Assembly: GCF_008801605.1 (NCBI RefSeq)
Contig: NZ_VZPJ01000002.1
Span: forward strand, 1 to 64,000
Direction: 5' to 3'
Length of the DNA stretch: 64,000 nt
Origin: Pseudomonas brassicacearum subsp. brassicacearum
GTDB lineage: Bacteria > Pseudomonadota > Gammaproteobacteria > Pseudomonadales > Pseudomonadaceae
Below are positions 20,013 through 30,059 of the stretch, piece by piece (position 1 is the stretch's first letter; each line of letters opens with the position of its first letter). Below the pieces are notes generated by a model that saw only the letters and a program-made list of their open reading frames with translations, had not been told where the DNA came from and did no database searches. The position numbers were made by a program, and so were the translations under genes.

Positions 20013-21104
20013 TTGATCAGGCCGCATTCAAGCCATCGGTTACTCGACCGTGTTTTCCGGATTTTGTTTCCAGGCCTCCTGCTTTTGTTACTGAACGGTT
20101 GCACAAGCGCCGGTTATTACAGCCAGCTCGTCGGTGGGCAACTGCGGTTGTTGCAGGCCCGGGAGCCTATCGACCAGGTCATTGCCGACCCTGCTCGCGA
20201 TGCCCAACTGAAGGCGCACCTGGCCCAGGCGCGTGAGGCACGGACGTTCGCCAGTGATCATCTGCATTTGCCGAACAATAAAAGCTATCGCCTGTATGCA
20301 GACATTGGCCGACCGTTCGTAGTCTGGAATGTCTTCACCACGCCAGAGTTTTCCCTGGCGCCGCAAAATCATTGTTTCCCCATTGCCGGTTGCGTGGCTT
20401 ATCGCGGTTACTACAGCCAGGGAGCCGCCCGTGGCGAGGCCGCATTGCAGCGCTTGCAGGGCATGGACGTGTCGATCGGTGGTGTAGAGGCCTACTCGAC
20501 GCTGGGCTGGTTCAACGATCCGATCCTGAGTTCGATGATGCATTGGGGCGACGAACGCCTGGCGACGCTGATCTTCCATGAACTGGCGCACCAGCGCTTT
20601 TATGTAAAGGACGACACCGAATTCAATGAGTCCTTCGCCACCTTCGTCGAGCAGGAAGGCAGCCGGCAATGGCGAGCCAGTCGAGGGCTGGCGCCGGATA
20701 ACGGCAAACAGGTGCGCCAGCGCGACCAATTCATCCAATTGATCCTCGACACCCGCCAGCGCCTGGAAAAGCTCTACACCCAACCCCTGCCAACCGAACA
20801 GATGCGCCAACGCAAGGCACAGGCATTCGAACGCCTGCGCACCGACTATGAGCAGTTGCGCGACACTCAATGGAGCGGCGACAAACGCTACGATGCCTGG
20901 GTCTATGCCCCACTGAACAATGCGCGGTTGCTGCCGTTCGGGCTGTATGACCAGTGGGTGCCGGCGTTTGCGGCGCTGTTCAGACGGGAGGGCGGGGACT
21001 GGGTCGGGTTTTATGCGGCGGTGGAAAAGCTCGGCAAATTGCCGATCAATGAGCGCAAGGCGGCCTTGAAAGCGTTGGCAGCGCCGAAGACTTCCGCGGA
21101 TTAG
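20013..21104 (+). CDS. Lipoprotein aminopeptidase-like metalloprotein
   Basis: 363 residues starting at TTG with AGGGTGA upstream. Hydrophobic N-terminus ending in LLLLLLNGC is a lipoprotein signal. LIFHELAHQRFYVKDDTEFNESFATF supplies an HExxH site (His189, Glu190, His193) and a downstream NESFA Glu like gluzincins. This is the predicted aminopeptidase family COG4324. No better start was seen; the TTG could be wrong by a few codons. It is divergent from the two lipoprotein genes. Confidence 0.84.
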   Translation: MIRPHSSHRLLDRVFRILFPGLLLLLLNGCTSAGYYSQLVGGQLRLLQAREPIDQVIADPARDAQLKAHLAQAREARTFASDHLHLPNNKSYRLYADIGRPFVVWNVFTTPEFSLAPQNHCFPIAGCVAYRGYYSQGAARGEAALQRLQGMDVSIGGVEAYSTLGWFNDPILSSMMHWGDERLATLIFHELAHQRFYVKDDTEFNESFATFVEQEGSRQWRASRGLAPDNGKQVRQRDQFIQLILDTRQRLEKLYTQPLPTEQMRQRKAQAFERLRTDYEQLRDTQWSGDKRYDAWVYAPLNNARLLPFGLYDQWVPAFAALFRREGGDWVGFYAAVEKLGKLPINERKAALKALAAPKTSAD

Positions 21105-21110
21105 GCGGAC

Positions 21111-21137
21111 ATCATCGCGAGCAGGCTCGTTCCCACA
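21111..21137 (-). repeat. Single REP element
   Basis: A solo REP copy (complement of GTGGGAACGAGCCTGCTCGCGATGAT) just after the aminopeptidase-like gene. Confidence 0.7.
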
Positions 21138-21166
21138 TTGGATGCCTCGCCATGGCCAGCCCAGCA

Positions 21167-21204
21167 CAAAAAAGGGCATACCGATTCATCGGTATGCCCT
21201 TTTG
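21167..21204. terminator. Bidirectional terminator between the aminopeptidase gene and hupN
   Basis: AAAAGGGCATACCGAT / ATCGGTATGCCCTTTT hairpin with flanking A and T runs, between convergent genes. Confidence 0.9.
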
Positions 21205-21244
21205 ATTGCCGCTTTCTTCCCCCTGGCTGAGGTACTTGCAGCAA

Positions 21245-21520
21245 TTACGGGTTGACGCTGTCTTTCAGGAACTTGCCTGGTTTGAAGGCAACGGTGTTGC
21301 TGGCCTTGATCTTCACCGGCTCACCGGTCTGTGGGTTCTTGCCAGTGCGGGCGCCGCGGTGGCGTTGCAGGAAAGTGCCGAAGCCCACCAGGGTGACGCT
21401 GTCCTTGCGGTGCAGGGCGCCGGTGATTTCTTCGAGGACGGCGTTGAGGACGCGGTTGGCTTGTTCTTTGGTGAGGTCTGCTTTTTCCGCGATGGCGGCG
21501 GCGAGTTCTGGTTTACGCAT
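21245..21520 (-). CDS. hupN: HU-family nucleoid DNA-binding protein
   Basis: 91 residues. KPELAAAIAEKADLTKEQAN, LVGFGTFLQRHRGARTGKNP and a C-terminal KPGKFLKDSVN are the HU fold and DNA-clasping arm with the intercalating proline (RTGKNPQTGE). It is next to the rubredoxin/ubiCA genes, the position of the third HU gene, hupN, in P. putida. The symbol rests on that neighbourhood. Confidence 0.88.
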   Translation of the reverse strand: MRKPELAAAIAEKADLTKEQANRVLNAVLEEITGALHRKDSVTLVGFGTFLQRHRGARTGKNPQTGEPVKIKASNTVAFKPGKFLKDSVNP

Positions 21521-21711
21521 GAATGAAGCCCCTTTGACGGTTTTTTTGTTGTTATGTCCGTGCCGTTCTCTTTGGAACGGCCCCTAAGGCGCCGCAGGCT
21601 CTACTCTGCGGCAGACGGGAGTGAGGATGGCACGCTGCCGAAAACGGCGCCAGTGGCCGGGCGACCTTTGTGGGACCAAAAGTAGGGTTTTTGCGACAGA
21701 ACGACCAGTAT

Positions 21712-22860
21712 TTACGCCAGCAGGGGTGGAAGTTCCTTGTTCAGAGCCAGTTTCTCCATCACCGCCGTGCCTGTCAGGGCGTAGCCCAGCAGGTTGCCTT
21801 GCGCGTCGCGGCACAGCGCCTTGATATCCGCGCCCTGCCCTTCGACGCTCCACACGCCCTCGCTGCCTCGCGGTGGTGGCGATACCACCAGTGGGCACAC
21901 CGGGGTTTTTACCGTAATCGGCATGGCGCCGTAGCTGACGGCCGTCGGGTTGCCGGCCAGGGTCTGCGCCAGGGCCCGGGCGCAGCTCATCAGCGGCATG
22001 ACATACAGCAGATTCAAGCCATCGACCTCGGCGCAGTCGCCCAGGGCGTAGATGTTGGCGTGTGAGGTTTTCAGGTGACGGTCGACCACGATGCCGCGGT
22101 TGATCACCAGGCCCGCCGCGGCTGCCAGATCGATGCGTGGGCGCAGGCCGATGGCCGAGACCACCAGGTCACAGGCAATCACCTGGCCGTCGGACAGGTG
22201 CGCCTCCAGCCCGTCGGCGACCTTCTGCAAGCGGTTGAGCACCGGGCCCAGGTGGAAACGCGCGCCAAGGCTTTCCAACCCGGCCTGGACCGCTGCGGCA
22301 GCGGCCGGGTGCAACAGCGTCGGCATCACTTGCTCGCACGGCGCCACCAGTTGCACTTCGTAGCCGCCCAGGCTCAAGTCATTGGCAAACTCGCAACCAA
22401 TCAGGCCGGCGCCAAGCAACAACACCCGACGCTTGCCAGCGGCCGCGGCCCTGAAGCGTGCGTAGTCTTCCAGGTCGTTGATCGGAAAAATCAGCTCCGC
22501 CGCATCGCCCTGCACCGGCACGCGCACGGTTTCGGCGCCCCAGGCCAGGATCAGGTCACGGTAGCTCACCGCCTCTTCGCCGATCCACAGCCGCTTGTGG
22601 CCCGGATCGATGCCGCTGATACGGGTGTGGGTGCGAACTTCGGCCTTGAGTTGCTCGGCCATGGCCCCCGGTTCGGCCATGCTCAGGCCGTCGGCATCCT
22701 TGTTTTTACCAAAGCCTGTGGAGAGCATAGGTTTGGAGTACGAGCGACCGTCATCCGCGGTGATCAGCAGCAGCGGGGTTTCGCTATCGAGCTTGCGAAA
22801 CTCCCGGGCCAGGTTGTAACCGGCCAGCCCAGTACCGACGATAACGACAGGTGCACTCAT
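21712..22860 (-). CDS. rubB: Rubredoxin-NAD(+) reductase
   Basis: 382 residues from the ATG at 22860 (GGAGAGC upstream; a start four codons earlier is possible). FAD-binding [22 protein letters not shown]-binding [20 protein letters not shown], and the C-terminal FAD contact [13 protein letters not shown]. It transfers electrons from NADH to rubredoxin, encoded 24 bp upstream in the same direction. In pseudomonads the pair feeds alkane hydroxylases and redox stress responses. Confidence 0.92.
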   Translation of the reverse strand: MSAPVVIVGTGLAGYNLAREFRKLDSETPLLLITADDGRSYSKPMLSTGFGKNKDADGLSMAEPGAMAEQLKAEVRTHTRISGIDPGHKRLWIGEEAVSYRDLILAWGAETVRVPVQGDAAELIFPINDLEDYARFRAAAAGKRRVLLLGAGLIGCEFANDLSLGGYEVQLVAPCEQVMPTLLHPAAAAAVQAGLESLGARFHLGPVLNRLQKVADGLEAHLSDGQVIACDLVVSAIGLRPRIDLAAAAGLVINRGIVVDRHLKTSHANIYALGDCAEVDGLNLLYVMPLMSCARALAQTLAGNPTAVSYGAMPITVKTPVCPLVVSPPPRGSEGVWSVEGQGADIKALCRDAQGNLLGYALTGTAVMEKLALNKELPPLLA

Positions 22861-22884
22861 GTTGCTCTCCATTTGATGAAACGA

Positions 22885-23052
22885 TCAGTTGATTTCGATC
22901 ATTTCGAAATCCATTTTGCCGACGCCGCAGTCCGGGCACAGCCAGTCTGCCGGTACGTCCTCCCAGCGAGTGCCGGGCGCGATGCCATCGTCAGGCCAGC
23001 CGTCAGCTTCGTTGTAGATCAGGCCGCAGACGATACATTGCCACTTCTTCAT
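22885..23052 (-). CDS. rubA: Rubredoxin
   Basis: 55 residues, normal for rubredoxin. Two CxxC knuckles bind the single iron: C6-IV-C9 followed by [15 protein letters not shown], and C39-PD-C42 followed by [14 protein letters not shown] lies 6 bases before the ATG at 23052. It is first in a two-gene unit with rubB and divergent from ubiC. Confidence 0.95.
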   Translation of the reverse strand: MKKWQCIVCGLIYNEADGWPDDGIAPGTRWEDVPADWLCPDCGVGKMDFEMIEIN

Positions 23053-23227
23053 TCCAGTACTTCCTCAAGATGTCAGGCCTTGGCCGGTATTTTCCGGCTC
23101 AGGGCGTTTTGTACTGATCGGTTGCGACAGATGCAAGCACGATCAGCAGGGCAGCCGGCCGGGCCAGTCAAAATCACCGACCGACATGGTAAGCTCGCGC
23201 CCTCATTTGCTGCCATTCAAGACCTCT

Positions 23228-23791
23228 GTGCCGCATACAAATTCGATATTTCCAACACTCCAATGGCTGCCCCAGCCCCTGCTGTCGCCTCGCCCCGATG
23301 TGGGTGTCCTCGACTGGCTGTTCGACGAAGGCTCCCTGACCCGGCGCCTCACGCGCCTGTCGGACGGCCATTTCAGCGTGACGCCGCTGTTCGAAGGCTG
23401 GCAGCCATTGCGCGCCGACGAATGCGCCGCCCTGGACCTGGCCGAGGGCAGCGAGGGCTGGGTTCGTGAGGTGTATCTGCGCGGCCACGACCAGCCTTGG
23501 GTGTTCGCCCGCAGCGTGGCGGCGCGCAGCGCCTTGCAGGGTGACGGCTTGCAGATGGACGAACTGGGCAGCCGTTCCCTGGGGGAGTTACTGTTTTGCG
23601 ACCAGGCGTTCCAGCGCCGAGCCATCGAAGTTTGCCATTACCCCGACGCCGGGTTGCCGGAAGAAGTGCGCGCCAGCGGGCTGTGGGGTCGCCGCTCACG
23701 TTTCGATCGCGGTGCGTTGAGCGTGCTGGTGGCGGAAATTTTCCTGCCGCGCCTGTGGACCGTCGCCCGTGCCTATTCGGAGAATTGCTGA
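23228..23791 (+). CDS. ubiC: Chorismate pyruvate-lyase
   Basis: 187 residues from a GTG at 23228. It makes 4-hydroxybenzoate from chorismate, the first step of ubiquinone synthesis. [32 protein letters not shown] and LWGRRSRF are UbiC signatures. A longer in-frame ATG at 23186 exists; neither start has a strong ribosome site, and the GTG fits the family length better. The stop overlaps the ubiA start (TGATG). Confidence 0.9.
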   Translation: MPHTNSIFPTLQWLPQPLLSPRPDVGVLDWLFDEGSLTRRLTRLSDGHFSVTPLFEGWQPLRADECAALDLAEGSEGWVREVYLRGHDQPWVFARSVAARSALQGDGLQMDELGSRSLGELLFCDQAFQRRAIEVCHYPDAGLPEEVRASGLWGRRSRFDRGALSVLVAEIFLPRLWTVARAYSENC

Positions 23792-24681
23792 TGTACGTGC
23801 AACTGCTCAAATCGTTGAACCGCCTGAACCCGCGGGCCTGGGACTTCGTGCAACTGACCCGCATGGACAAGCCCATCGGCATCTACCTGCTGCTGTGGCC
23901 GACGTTGTGGGCGCTGTGGATTGCCGGTGAAGGCTCACCGTCCATCGCCAACGTGGTGATTTTCGTCCTCGGCGTGGTGCTGACCCGCGCCGGCGGCTGT
24001 GTGATCAATGACTGGGCCGACCGCAAGGTGGACGGTCACGTCAAGCGCACCGAGCAGCGCCCACTGGTGAGCGGCAAGATCAGTTCAAAAGAGGCACTGG
24101 TGTTCTTCGCCGTGCTGATGAGCGTGAGTTTCCTGCTGGTGCTTTGCACCAACACCCCGACCATCCTGCTCTCCCTCGGTGGCCTGGCGCTGGCGTTCAG
24201 CTACCCGTTCATGAAGCGCTATACCTACTACCCGCAAGTGGTCCTGGGCGCGGCGTTCTCCTGGGGCATGCCGATGGCGTTCACCGCCGAAACCGGTCAT
24301 CTGCCGGCCGCCGCCTGGTTGCTGTACATCGCCAACCTGCTGTGGACGGTGGGCTACGACACCTATTACGCGATGACCGACCGGGACGATGACCTGCGCA
24401 TCGGCGTGAAGTCCACCGCGATCCTGTTTGGCGATGCCGACCGGGTGATCATCCTGTCATTGCAAGGCCTGGCCCTGGGCTGCCTGCTGTTGGCCGGAGC
24501 GAAATTCCAACTGGGCGGCTGGTTCCACCTGGGGCTGGTGGCCGCTGCCGCGTGCTTCGCCTGGGAGTTCTGGTACACCCGTGACCGGGACCGGATGCGC
24601 TGCTTCAAGGCGTTCCTGCACAACCACTGGGCCGGGTTGGCGATTTTTGTGGGGATCGTGCTGGATTACGCTCTAAGGTGA
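23791..24681 (+). CDS. ubiA: 4-hydroxybenzoate octaprenyltransferase
   Basis: 296 residues, polytopic. It attaches the polyprenyl chain to 4-hydroxybenzoate. The two Asp-rich motifs are NDWADRKVD and [12 protein letters not shown], which bind Mg-diphosphate. It is coupled to ubiC by a one-base overlap; ubiCA is the usual operon. Confidence 0.97.
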   Translation: MYVQLLKSLNRLNPRAWDFVQLTRMDKPIGIYLLLWPTLWALWIAGEGSPSIANVVIFVLGVVLTRAGGCVINDWADRKVDGHVKRTEQRPLVSGKISSKEALVFFAVLMSVSFLLVLCTNTPTILLSLGGLALAFSYPFMKRYTYYPQVVLGAAFSWGMPMAFTAETGHLPAAAWLLYIANLLWTVGYDTYYAMTDRDDDLRIGVKSTAILFGDADRVIILSLQGLALGCLLLAGAKFQLGGWFHLGLVAAAACFAWEFWYTRDRDRMRCFKAFLHNHWAGLAIFVGIVLDYALR

Positions 24682-24691
24682 TTCTCAAACC

Positions 24692-24781
24692 TGTGGGAGC
24701 GAGCCTGCTCGCGAAAGCGGTAAGTCATTCAAGGATGATGTCGGCTGACAGACGCCTTCGCGAGCAGGCTCGCTCCCACAC
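24692..24781. repeat. REPIN (inverted REP pair)
   Basis: GTGGGAGCGAGCCTGCTCGCG on the plus strand and its near-perfect complement ending at 24780, with about 40 bp between. The GTGGG ends point outward. It separates ubiA from the convergent gene at 24793. Confidence 0.85.
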
Positions 24782-24792
24782 GGGTTTAGCGA

Positions 24793-25176
24793 TTACTTGG
24801 CCTTGGCAACTTTCCAGGCGCCATCCATTTTACCGTCGCCGGTCATGTCTCCAGCCTTCTTGTCCATCACGAAGGTGTACAGCGGCATGCCCTGATAGGC
24901 CCACTGCATTGAGCCATCTTCACGCTTGATCACGGTCCAGTCACCCATGGATTTATCACCCGCCTCAGCCATCAACGGTGGCCAATTGGCGGCACACTTG
25001 TCATTGCACGCCGACTTGCCGGCCGAGTCCTTGGCGAAGGTGTAAAGCGTCATGCCCTTATGGTCGGTGAACATGCCGTCCTTCTCCATAGCAGGATCGG
25101 CTGCCATCGCCAATCCAGGCAACGTCAGGGCAGCAGCCATCAGCAGGGCTTTGAAAGAAACAGTCATTTGTTTCAT
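24793..25176 (-). CDS. Secreted-repeat (COG4315-type) protein
   Basis: 127 residues with a signal peptide (FKALLMAAALTLPGLAMA). Two copies of the secreted repeat: GMFTDHKGMTLYTFAKDSAG with CNDKCAANWPPL, and MQWAYQGMPLYTFVMDKKAGD. The family is exported and of unknown function. It is the usual neighbour upstream of phoB in pseudomonads and is divergent from it. Confidence 0.85.
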   Translation of the reverse strand: MKQMTVSFKALLMAAALTLPGLAMAADPAMEKDGMFTDHKGMTLYTFAKDSAGKSACNDKCAANWPPLMAEAGDKSMGDWTVIKREDGSMQWAYQGMPLYTFVMDKKAGDMTGDGKMDGAWKVAKAK

Positions 25177-25257
25177 GGAAACCTTCCTTTGTAGTTGTCA
25201 GGATTCGGACTGAAAAGCTTAGTCCAGGATCCCTTTCACCGCCGCACCCTGAAATAA

Positions 25258-25288
25258 CTGTCACACGACTGCAATAATTCCGTTATCT
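25258..25288 (+). promoter_or_regulatory. Pho box and -10 region of phoBR
   Basis: CTGTCAC (25258-25264) and CTGCAAT (25269-25275) are direct repeats at 11-bp spacing, the PhoB-binding pattern. TTATCT at 25283-25288 can serve as the -10. phoBR is therefore probably autoactivated under phosphate limitation. Confidence 0.75.
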
Positions 25289-25328
25289 AATGCGGCGCAA
25301 GACAGTTAAATGACAAGAGGATTACCCC

Positions 25329-26018
25329 ATGGTTGGCAGGAGCATTCTGATCGTCGACGACGAAGCGCCCATCCGCGAGATGATCGCCGTTGCGTTGGAG
25401 ATGGCCGGCTATGACTGCATGGAAGCAGAAAACTCCCAACAGGCCCACGCCATCATCGTCGACCGCAAGCCCGACCTGATCCTGCTGGACTGGATGCTGC
25501 CCGGCACGTCTGGCATCGAACTGGCACGGCGTCTCAAGCGCGACGAGCTGACCGGTGATATTCCAATCATCATGCTCACCGCCAAGGGCGAAGAGGACAA
25601 CAAGATCCAGGGCCTGGAAGTCGGCGCCGACGACTACATCACCAAGCCGTTTTCCCCACGGGAGTTGGTGGCGCGCCTCAAGGCCGTGCTGCGACGCGCC
25701 GGGCCGACCGATGGCGAAGCCCCCATCGAAGTCGGTGGCTTGCTGCTCGACCCGATCAGCCACCGCGTGACCATCGACGGCAAACCCGCCGAAATGGGCC
25801 CGACCGAATACCGCCTGCTGCAATTCTTCATGACTCACCAGGAACGCGCCTACACCCGCGGCCAACTGCTGGACCAGGTCTGGGGCGGCAACGTCTATGT
25901 CGAGGAGCGCACCGTTGACGTGCACATCCGACGCCTGCGCAAGGCCCTCGGCGATGCCTATGAAAATCTGGTACAAACCGTGCGCGGCACCGGATATCGT
26001 TTTTCGACCAAGGCCTGA
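25329..26018 (+). CDS. phoB: Phosphate response regulator PhoB
   Basis: 229 residues. Receiver domain with acidic pocket D10-D11, phospho-acceptor Asp54 ([10 protein letters not shown]) and the KPFSPRE lysine. The C-terminal OmpR-type winged helix has [20 protein letters not shown] and [12 protein letters not shown]. When phosphorylated by PhoR it activates the Pho regulon, including pst. phoR follows after 45 bp. Confidence 0.97.
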   Translation: MVGRSILIVDDEAPIREMIAVALEMAGYDCMEAENSQQAHAIIVDRKPDLILLDWMLPGTSGIELARRLKRDELTGDIPIIMLTAKGEEDNKIQGLEVGADDYITKPFSPRELVARLKAVLRRAGPTDGEAPIEVGGLLLDPISHRVTIDGKPAEMGPTEYRLLQFFMTHQERAYTRGQLLDQVWGGNVYVEERTVDVHIRRLRKALGDAYENLVQTVRGTGYRFSTKA

Positions 26019-26063
26019 TCCGAGCCCTTACCGCCCGACAAAGCTGACAAGGACGCGCGTCAC

Positions 26064-27386
26064 GTGAACCAAAACTGGCATGGCACCCTGATTCGCCACA
26101 TGTTGTTGCTGGTGACCGGCTGTTTGCTGATCGGCCTGATCAGTGGTTATTACGGTTGGAGCCTGGCCGCGGGCCTGGGGCTTTACCTGGCCTGGACACT
26201 CAAGCAATTGCTGCGCCTGCATGAATGGCTGCGCCTGCACCAACCCGACGAAGCACCGCCCGACGGCTATGGCCTGTGGGGTGAGGTGTTCGACAGCATC
26301 TACCACCTGCAACGGCGCGACCAGCGCGTTCGCGGGCGCCTGCAGGCGGTGATCGACCGGGTCCAGGAGTCCACCGCCGCGCTGAAAGACGCGGTGATCA
26401 TGCTCGACAGCGACGGCAACCTGGAGTGGTGGAACCGCGCCGCCGAGACCCTGCTGGGCCTCAAGACGCCACAGGACAGCGGCCAGCCGGTGACCAACCT
26501 GGTACGTCATCCGCGCTTCAAGGAATATTTCGAGCAGGCCAATTACGCCGAGCCGCTGGAGATTCCTTCGCCCACCAATGATCGGCTACGCATCCAGCTG
26601 TACATCACCCGCTATGGCAACAATGAGCACTTGATGCTGGTGCGCGACGTCACGCGCATTCATCAGCTGGAACAGATGCGCAAGGACTTCATCGCCAACG
26701 TCTCCCATGAACTGCGCACGCCGTTGACGGTGATCTGCGGCTACCTGGAAACCCTGCTCGACAACGTCGAAGAGGTGAACCCGCGCTGGAGCCGGGCCTT
26801 GCAGCAGATGCACCAGCAAAGCGGGCGCATGCAGACCCTGCTCAACGACTTGTTGCTGCTGGCGAAGCTGGAAGCCACCGATTACCCGTCGGACAACCAG
26901 CCAGTGCCCATCGACGACCTGCTGCAAACCATTGTCGAAGATGCGCAGGAACTGTCCGGTGCCAAGCAGCAGACCATCACCCTGGAAGCCGACGCGGCCG
27001 TGCAGCTCAAAGGCAGCGAGGCGGAACTGCGCAGTGCGTTTTCCAACCTGGTGTTCAACGCGGTCAAATACACGCCGGAGCAAGGCCGGATCCATGTGCG
27101 CTGGTGGGGCGATGAGCAAGGTGCGCACCTGAGCGTGCGCGATTCGGGCATTGGCATCGACAGCAAACACCTGCCGCGCCTGACCGAACGTTTCTACCGT
27201 GTCGACTCCAGCCGCAACTCCAATACCGGCGGCACCGGGCTGGGCCTGGCCATCGTCAAACACGTCCTGCTGCGCCATCGCGCCCGCATGGAAATCAGCA
27301 GCGTACCCGGCCATGGCAGCACCTTTACCTGCCATTTCGCCCCGGCCCAGGTGGTTCGCGCACGCCTCGCCCGCCCCGCTGATTGA
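26064..27386 (+). CDS. phoR: Phosphate sensor histidine kinase PhoR
   Basis: 440 residues from a GTG. Two N-terminal membrane helices (residues about 10-47), a PAS domain (about 105-200), then the HisKA box FIANVSHELRTPLTV with His215 and the HATPase domain (NLVFNAVKYTPEQG, GTGLGLAIVKHVL). It senses phosphate status through Pst and PhoU and controls PhoB phosphorylation. Confidence 0.97.
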   Translation: MNQNWHGTLIRHMLLLVTGCLLIGLISGYYGWSLAAGLGLYLAWTLKQLLRLHEWLRLHQPDEAPPDGYGLWGEVFDSIYHLQRRDQRVRGRLQAVIDRVQESTAALKDAVIMLDSDGNLEWWNRAAETLLGLKTPQDSGQPVTNLVRHPRFKEYFEQANYAEPLEIPSPTNDRLRIQLYITRYGNNEHLMLVRDVTRIHQLEQMRKDFIANVSHELRTPLTVICGYLETLLDNVEEVNPRWSRALQQMHQQSGRMQTLLNDLLLLAKLEATDYPSDNQPVPIDDLLQTIVEDAQELSGAKQQTITLEADAAVQLKGSEAELRSAFSNLVFNAVKYTPEQGRIHVRWWGDEQGAHLSVRDSGIGIDSKHLPRLTERFYRVDSSRNSNTGGTGLGLAIVKHVLLRHRARMEISSVPGHGSTFTCHFAPAQVVRARLARPAD

Positions 27387-27499
27387 GCACGCCCCCTAGG
27401 CAATCGCCGAGTCAGCCGCTACATTGACTGACTTGCGCCTGCCTTTTCAGGCGCTCATTTTCAATTCCTACGACTATACGGAACCCGCAAAACTCCATC

Positions 27500-28840
27500 A
27501 TGGACCCTTCCCCTGGCTTGTCCCTCGTCACACTCTTCGCCGAATTCGGCATGATTCTTTTTGCTCTGATCCTGGTTTTGCTCAACGGTTTTTTCGTTGC
27601 GGCCGAATTCGCCATGGTCAAGCTGCGCTCGACCCGGGTCGAGGCCATTGCCGAGCAGAACGGCTGGCGCGGGCACATCCTGCGCACCGTCCATAGCCAG
27701 CTCGACGCTTACCTGTCGGCGTGCCAGTTGGGTATCACCCTGGCCTCCCTGGGCCTGGGCTGGGTCGGCGAGCCGGCGTTCGCCCACATCCTCGAGCCGT
27801 TGCTGGGCGCGGTCGGCGTGCAGGCGCCGGAAGTGATCAAGGGCGTATCGTTCTTCACCGCGTTCTTCATCATTTCGTACCTGCACATCGTGGTCGGTGA
27901 ACTGGCGCCCAAATCCTGGGCCATTCGCAAACCCGAGCTGCTGTCGCTGTGGACCGCCGTGCCGCTGTACCTGTTCTACTGGGCCATGTACCCGGCGATC
28001 TACCTGCTCAACGCCAGCGCCAACGCCATTCTTCGCATCGCCGGCCAAGGCGAACCCGGCCCGCATCACGAACACCATTACAGCCGCGAAGAACTGAAGC
28101 TGATCCTGCACTCCAGCCGTGGCCAGGACCCGAGCGACCAAGGCATGCGCGTGCTGGCATCGGCCGTGGAAATGGGCGAGCTGGAAGTGGTGGACTGGGC
28201 CAACTCCCGGGAAGACCTGGTGACGCTGGAGTTCAATGCGCCGCTCAAGGAAATCCTGGCGATGTTCCGTCGCCACAAGTTCAGCCGCTATCCGGTGTAT
28301 GACAGCGAGCGCCAGGAGTTCGTCGGCCTGCTGCACATCAAGGACCTGCTGCTGGAACTGGCGGCCCTGGATCACATCCCCGAGTCGTTCAACCTGGCCG
28401 AACTGACCCGGCCGCTGGAGCGCGTGTCGCGGCACATGCCGCTGTCGCAATTGCTGGAGCAGTTCCGCAAGGGCGGCTCGCACTTCGCCCTGGTCGAGGA
28501 AGCCGACGGCAATATCATCGGCTACCTGACCATGGAAGACGTGCTGGAAGTGCTGGTGGGTGACATCCAGGACGAACATCGCAAGGCCGAACGCGGCATC
28601 CTGGCCTACCAGCCGGGCAAGCTGCTGGTACGCGGCGACACGCCGCTGTTCAAGGTCGAGCGCCTGCTGGGGATCGACCTGGACCACATCGAAGCCGAAA
28701 CCCTGGCCGGGTTGGTCTATGAAACCCTCAAGCGCGTACCGGAAGAGGAAGAAGTGCTGGAAGTCGAAGGCCTGCGGATCATCATCAAGAAGATGAAAGG
28801 GCCGAAGATCATTCTGGCGAAGGTGTTGATGCTCGATTGA
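27500..28840 (+). CDS. CNNM/CorC (HlyC) family membrane protein
   Basis: 446 residues. Four-helix DUF21 membrane domain (LFALILVLLNGFFVAAEFAM to about residue 180), two CBS domains (about 205-335; RHKFSRYPVYDSERQEFVGL) and a C-terminal CorC/HlyC domain (LLVRGDTPLFKVERLL). Often named hemolysin-like, but such proteins are linked to Mg or Co transport. It follows phoBR in the same direction after 113 bp; a functional link to phosphate is not shown. Confidence 0.9.
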   Translation: MDPSPGLSLVTLFAEFGMILFALILVLLNGFFVAAEFAMVKLRSTRVEAIAEQNGWRGHILRTVHSQLDAYLSACQLGITLASLGLGWVGEPAFAHILEPLLGAVGVQAPEVIKGVSFFTAFFIISYLHIVVGELAPKSWAIRKPELLSLWTAVPLYLFYWAMYPAIYLLNASANAILRIAGQGEPGPHHEHHYSREELKLILHSSRGQDPSDQGMRVLASAVEMGELEVVDWANSREDLVTLEFNAPLKEILAMFRRHKFSRYPVYDSERQEFVGLLHIKDLLLELAALDHIPESFNLAELTRPLERVSRHMPLSQLLEQFRKGGSHFALVEEADGNIIGYLTMEDVLEVLVGDIQDEHRKAERGILAYQPGKLLVRGDTPLFKVERLLGIDLDHIEAETLAGLVYETLKRVPEEEEVLEVEGLRIIIKKMKGPKIILAKVLMLD

Positions 28841-28877
28841 GTGTCAGCCCGCTTTCCGGCGAGCCTGTGGCAAAGCC

Positions 28878-28963
28878 GTGGGAGCAAAGCTTGCTCGCGA
28901 TACAGGCGACTCGATCGCTGAAAAACCGCATCGCCTTCGTCGCGGGCAAGCCTTGCTCCCACA
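28878..28963. repeat. REPIN with two different REP subtypes
   Basis: The left half is GTGGGAGCAAAGCTTGCTCG; the right half is the complement of GTGGGAGCAAGGCTTGCCCG. The halves are inverted with GTGGG ends outward. The right half matches the subtype that flanks the RAYT gene at 52.5-53.6 kb. Confidence 0.82.
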
Positions 28964-29007
28964 GATAAATCCCTCCACCACAAAAGCACCTGCGTCACGC
29001 CTCGGCG

Positions 29008-29904
29008 CTATTGCTTGCCCAACGCAAAGTTGGGCAAGTCACCCACCGGTTGATTGAACTGGTAGGGAATCGACACCAGCCCCAGTCCGGTATTGCGCTG
29101 CACCACGAAATGCAGGTGCGGGCCGGAGCTGTTGCCGGTATTGCCCGACAACGCCAACGGCGTGCCCACACCGACCCTCTGCCCTTCCCGTACGCTCACC
29201 GAACCTTTCTGCAAGTGCAGGTAGACGCCCATGGTCCCGTCATCGTGCAGCACCCGCACGAAGTTGCCCGAAGGATCGTCACCGCGGCCGGTCTGCTCGT
29301 TTTCGGTCTTGATGACCACGCCGCCCCGCGCCGCGATGATCGGCGTGCCGACGGGCATGGCAATGTCCATGGCGTAGCGGTTCTTCGGGCCGTAATGACT
29401 GTACTGGCCGTTGGCACCCTGACTCAGCCGGAACGGCCCGCCACGCCACGGCAACGGGTACTGATAGGCCTGTGCCGCGCCTGCGGGGTCGCCCAGGGAG
29501 TATTCGAACCTTGGGGTATACACCAACGGCCTGCCCGGCTGCGTGGCCGTGAGCAGCGCCAGGCGCAGGTTGCTGCGCGCCGGCAGCACCCGCCGAATCG
29601 GCCGGCTCGGTGCCCCGCTCACATTACGCAGTCCGGCGAAACTCAACTCGATCTCCACTGGCGCATACAGGTCGTTGCGCACGAACACCGCATCCGCGCC
29701 GTTCTGTTTCTTGATATCGAGGAATACCTGTCGCTCCAGGCGCTCGACCATGCGGTCGCGGAACACGAACACCTGCGCGCCCTTGCTGGGGCGGTCGCTA
29801 TAGGACACCACGCCATTGGCATCGGTGGATTTGTAGATCGTCATGGCCACGGCCGAGGTGGAGGCCAGGACAAGACCACAGGCAAACAGCAGGGGAGCGA
29901 GCAT
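29008..29904 (-). CDS. M23 family metallopeptidase with N-terminal DUF4124-like segment
   Basis: 298 residues. Signal peptide LLFACGLVLASTSAVA, then TIYKSTDANGVVSYSDRPSKG, a DUF4124-like segment. The C-terminal LytM domain runs SHYGPKNRYAMDIAMPVGTP to GNTGNSSGPHLHFVVQ. HLH and the MDIAMP Asp are clear zinc ligands. The usual HxxxD His is Arg; a His upstream (SHYG) probably replaces it, as in some family members. Likely a periplasmic peptidoglycan endopeptidase or an amidase regulator. Confidence 0.88.
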   Translation of the reverse strand: MLAPLLFACGLVLASTSAVAMTIYKSTDANGVVSYSDRPSKGAQVFVFRDRMVERLERQVFLDIKKQNGADAVFVRNDLYAPVEIELSFAGLRNVSGAPSRPIRRVLPARSNLRLALLTATQPGRPLVYTPRFEYSLGDPAGAAQAYQYPLPWRGGPFRLSQGANGQYSHYGPKNRYAMDIAMPVGTPIIAARGGVVIKTENEQTGRGDDPSGNFVRVLHDDGTMGVYLHLQKGSVSVREGQRVGVGTPLALSGNTGNSSGPHLHFVVQRNTGLGLVSIPYQFNQPVGDLPNFALGKQ

Positions 29905-30059
29905 GGGTAAGGGTTCTGTCGAAAAATGAAGGCCTGCACAGCAGCCTAGCAGCTGGGATGGACCAGCGTAGTCGACGGATGTTTCAAAATTGGATCAGCG
30001 ATCGGTGTTGGATCTTATGGCCCCAACGAGAGCAAACTCCTGCACAGGCCGTCGGAAGA

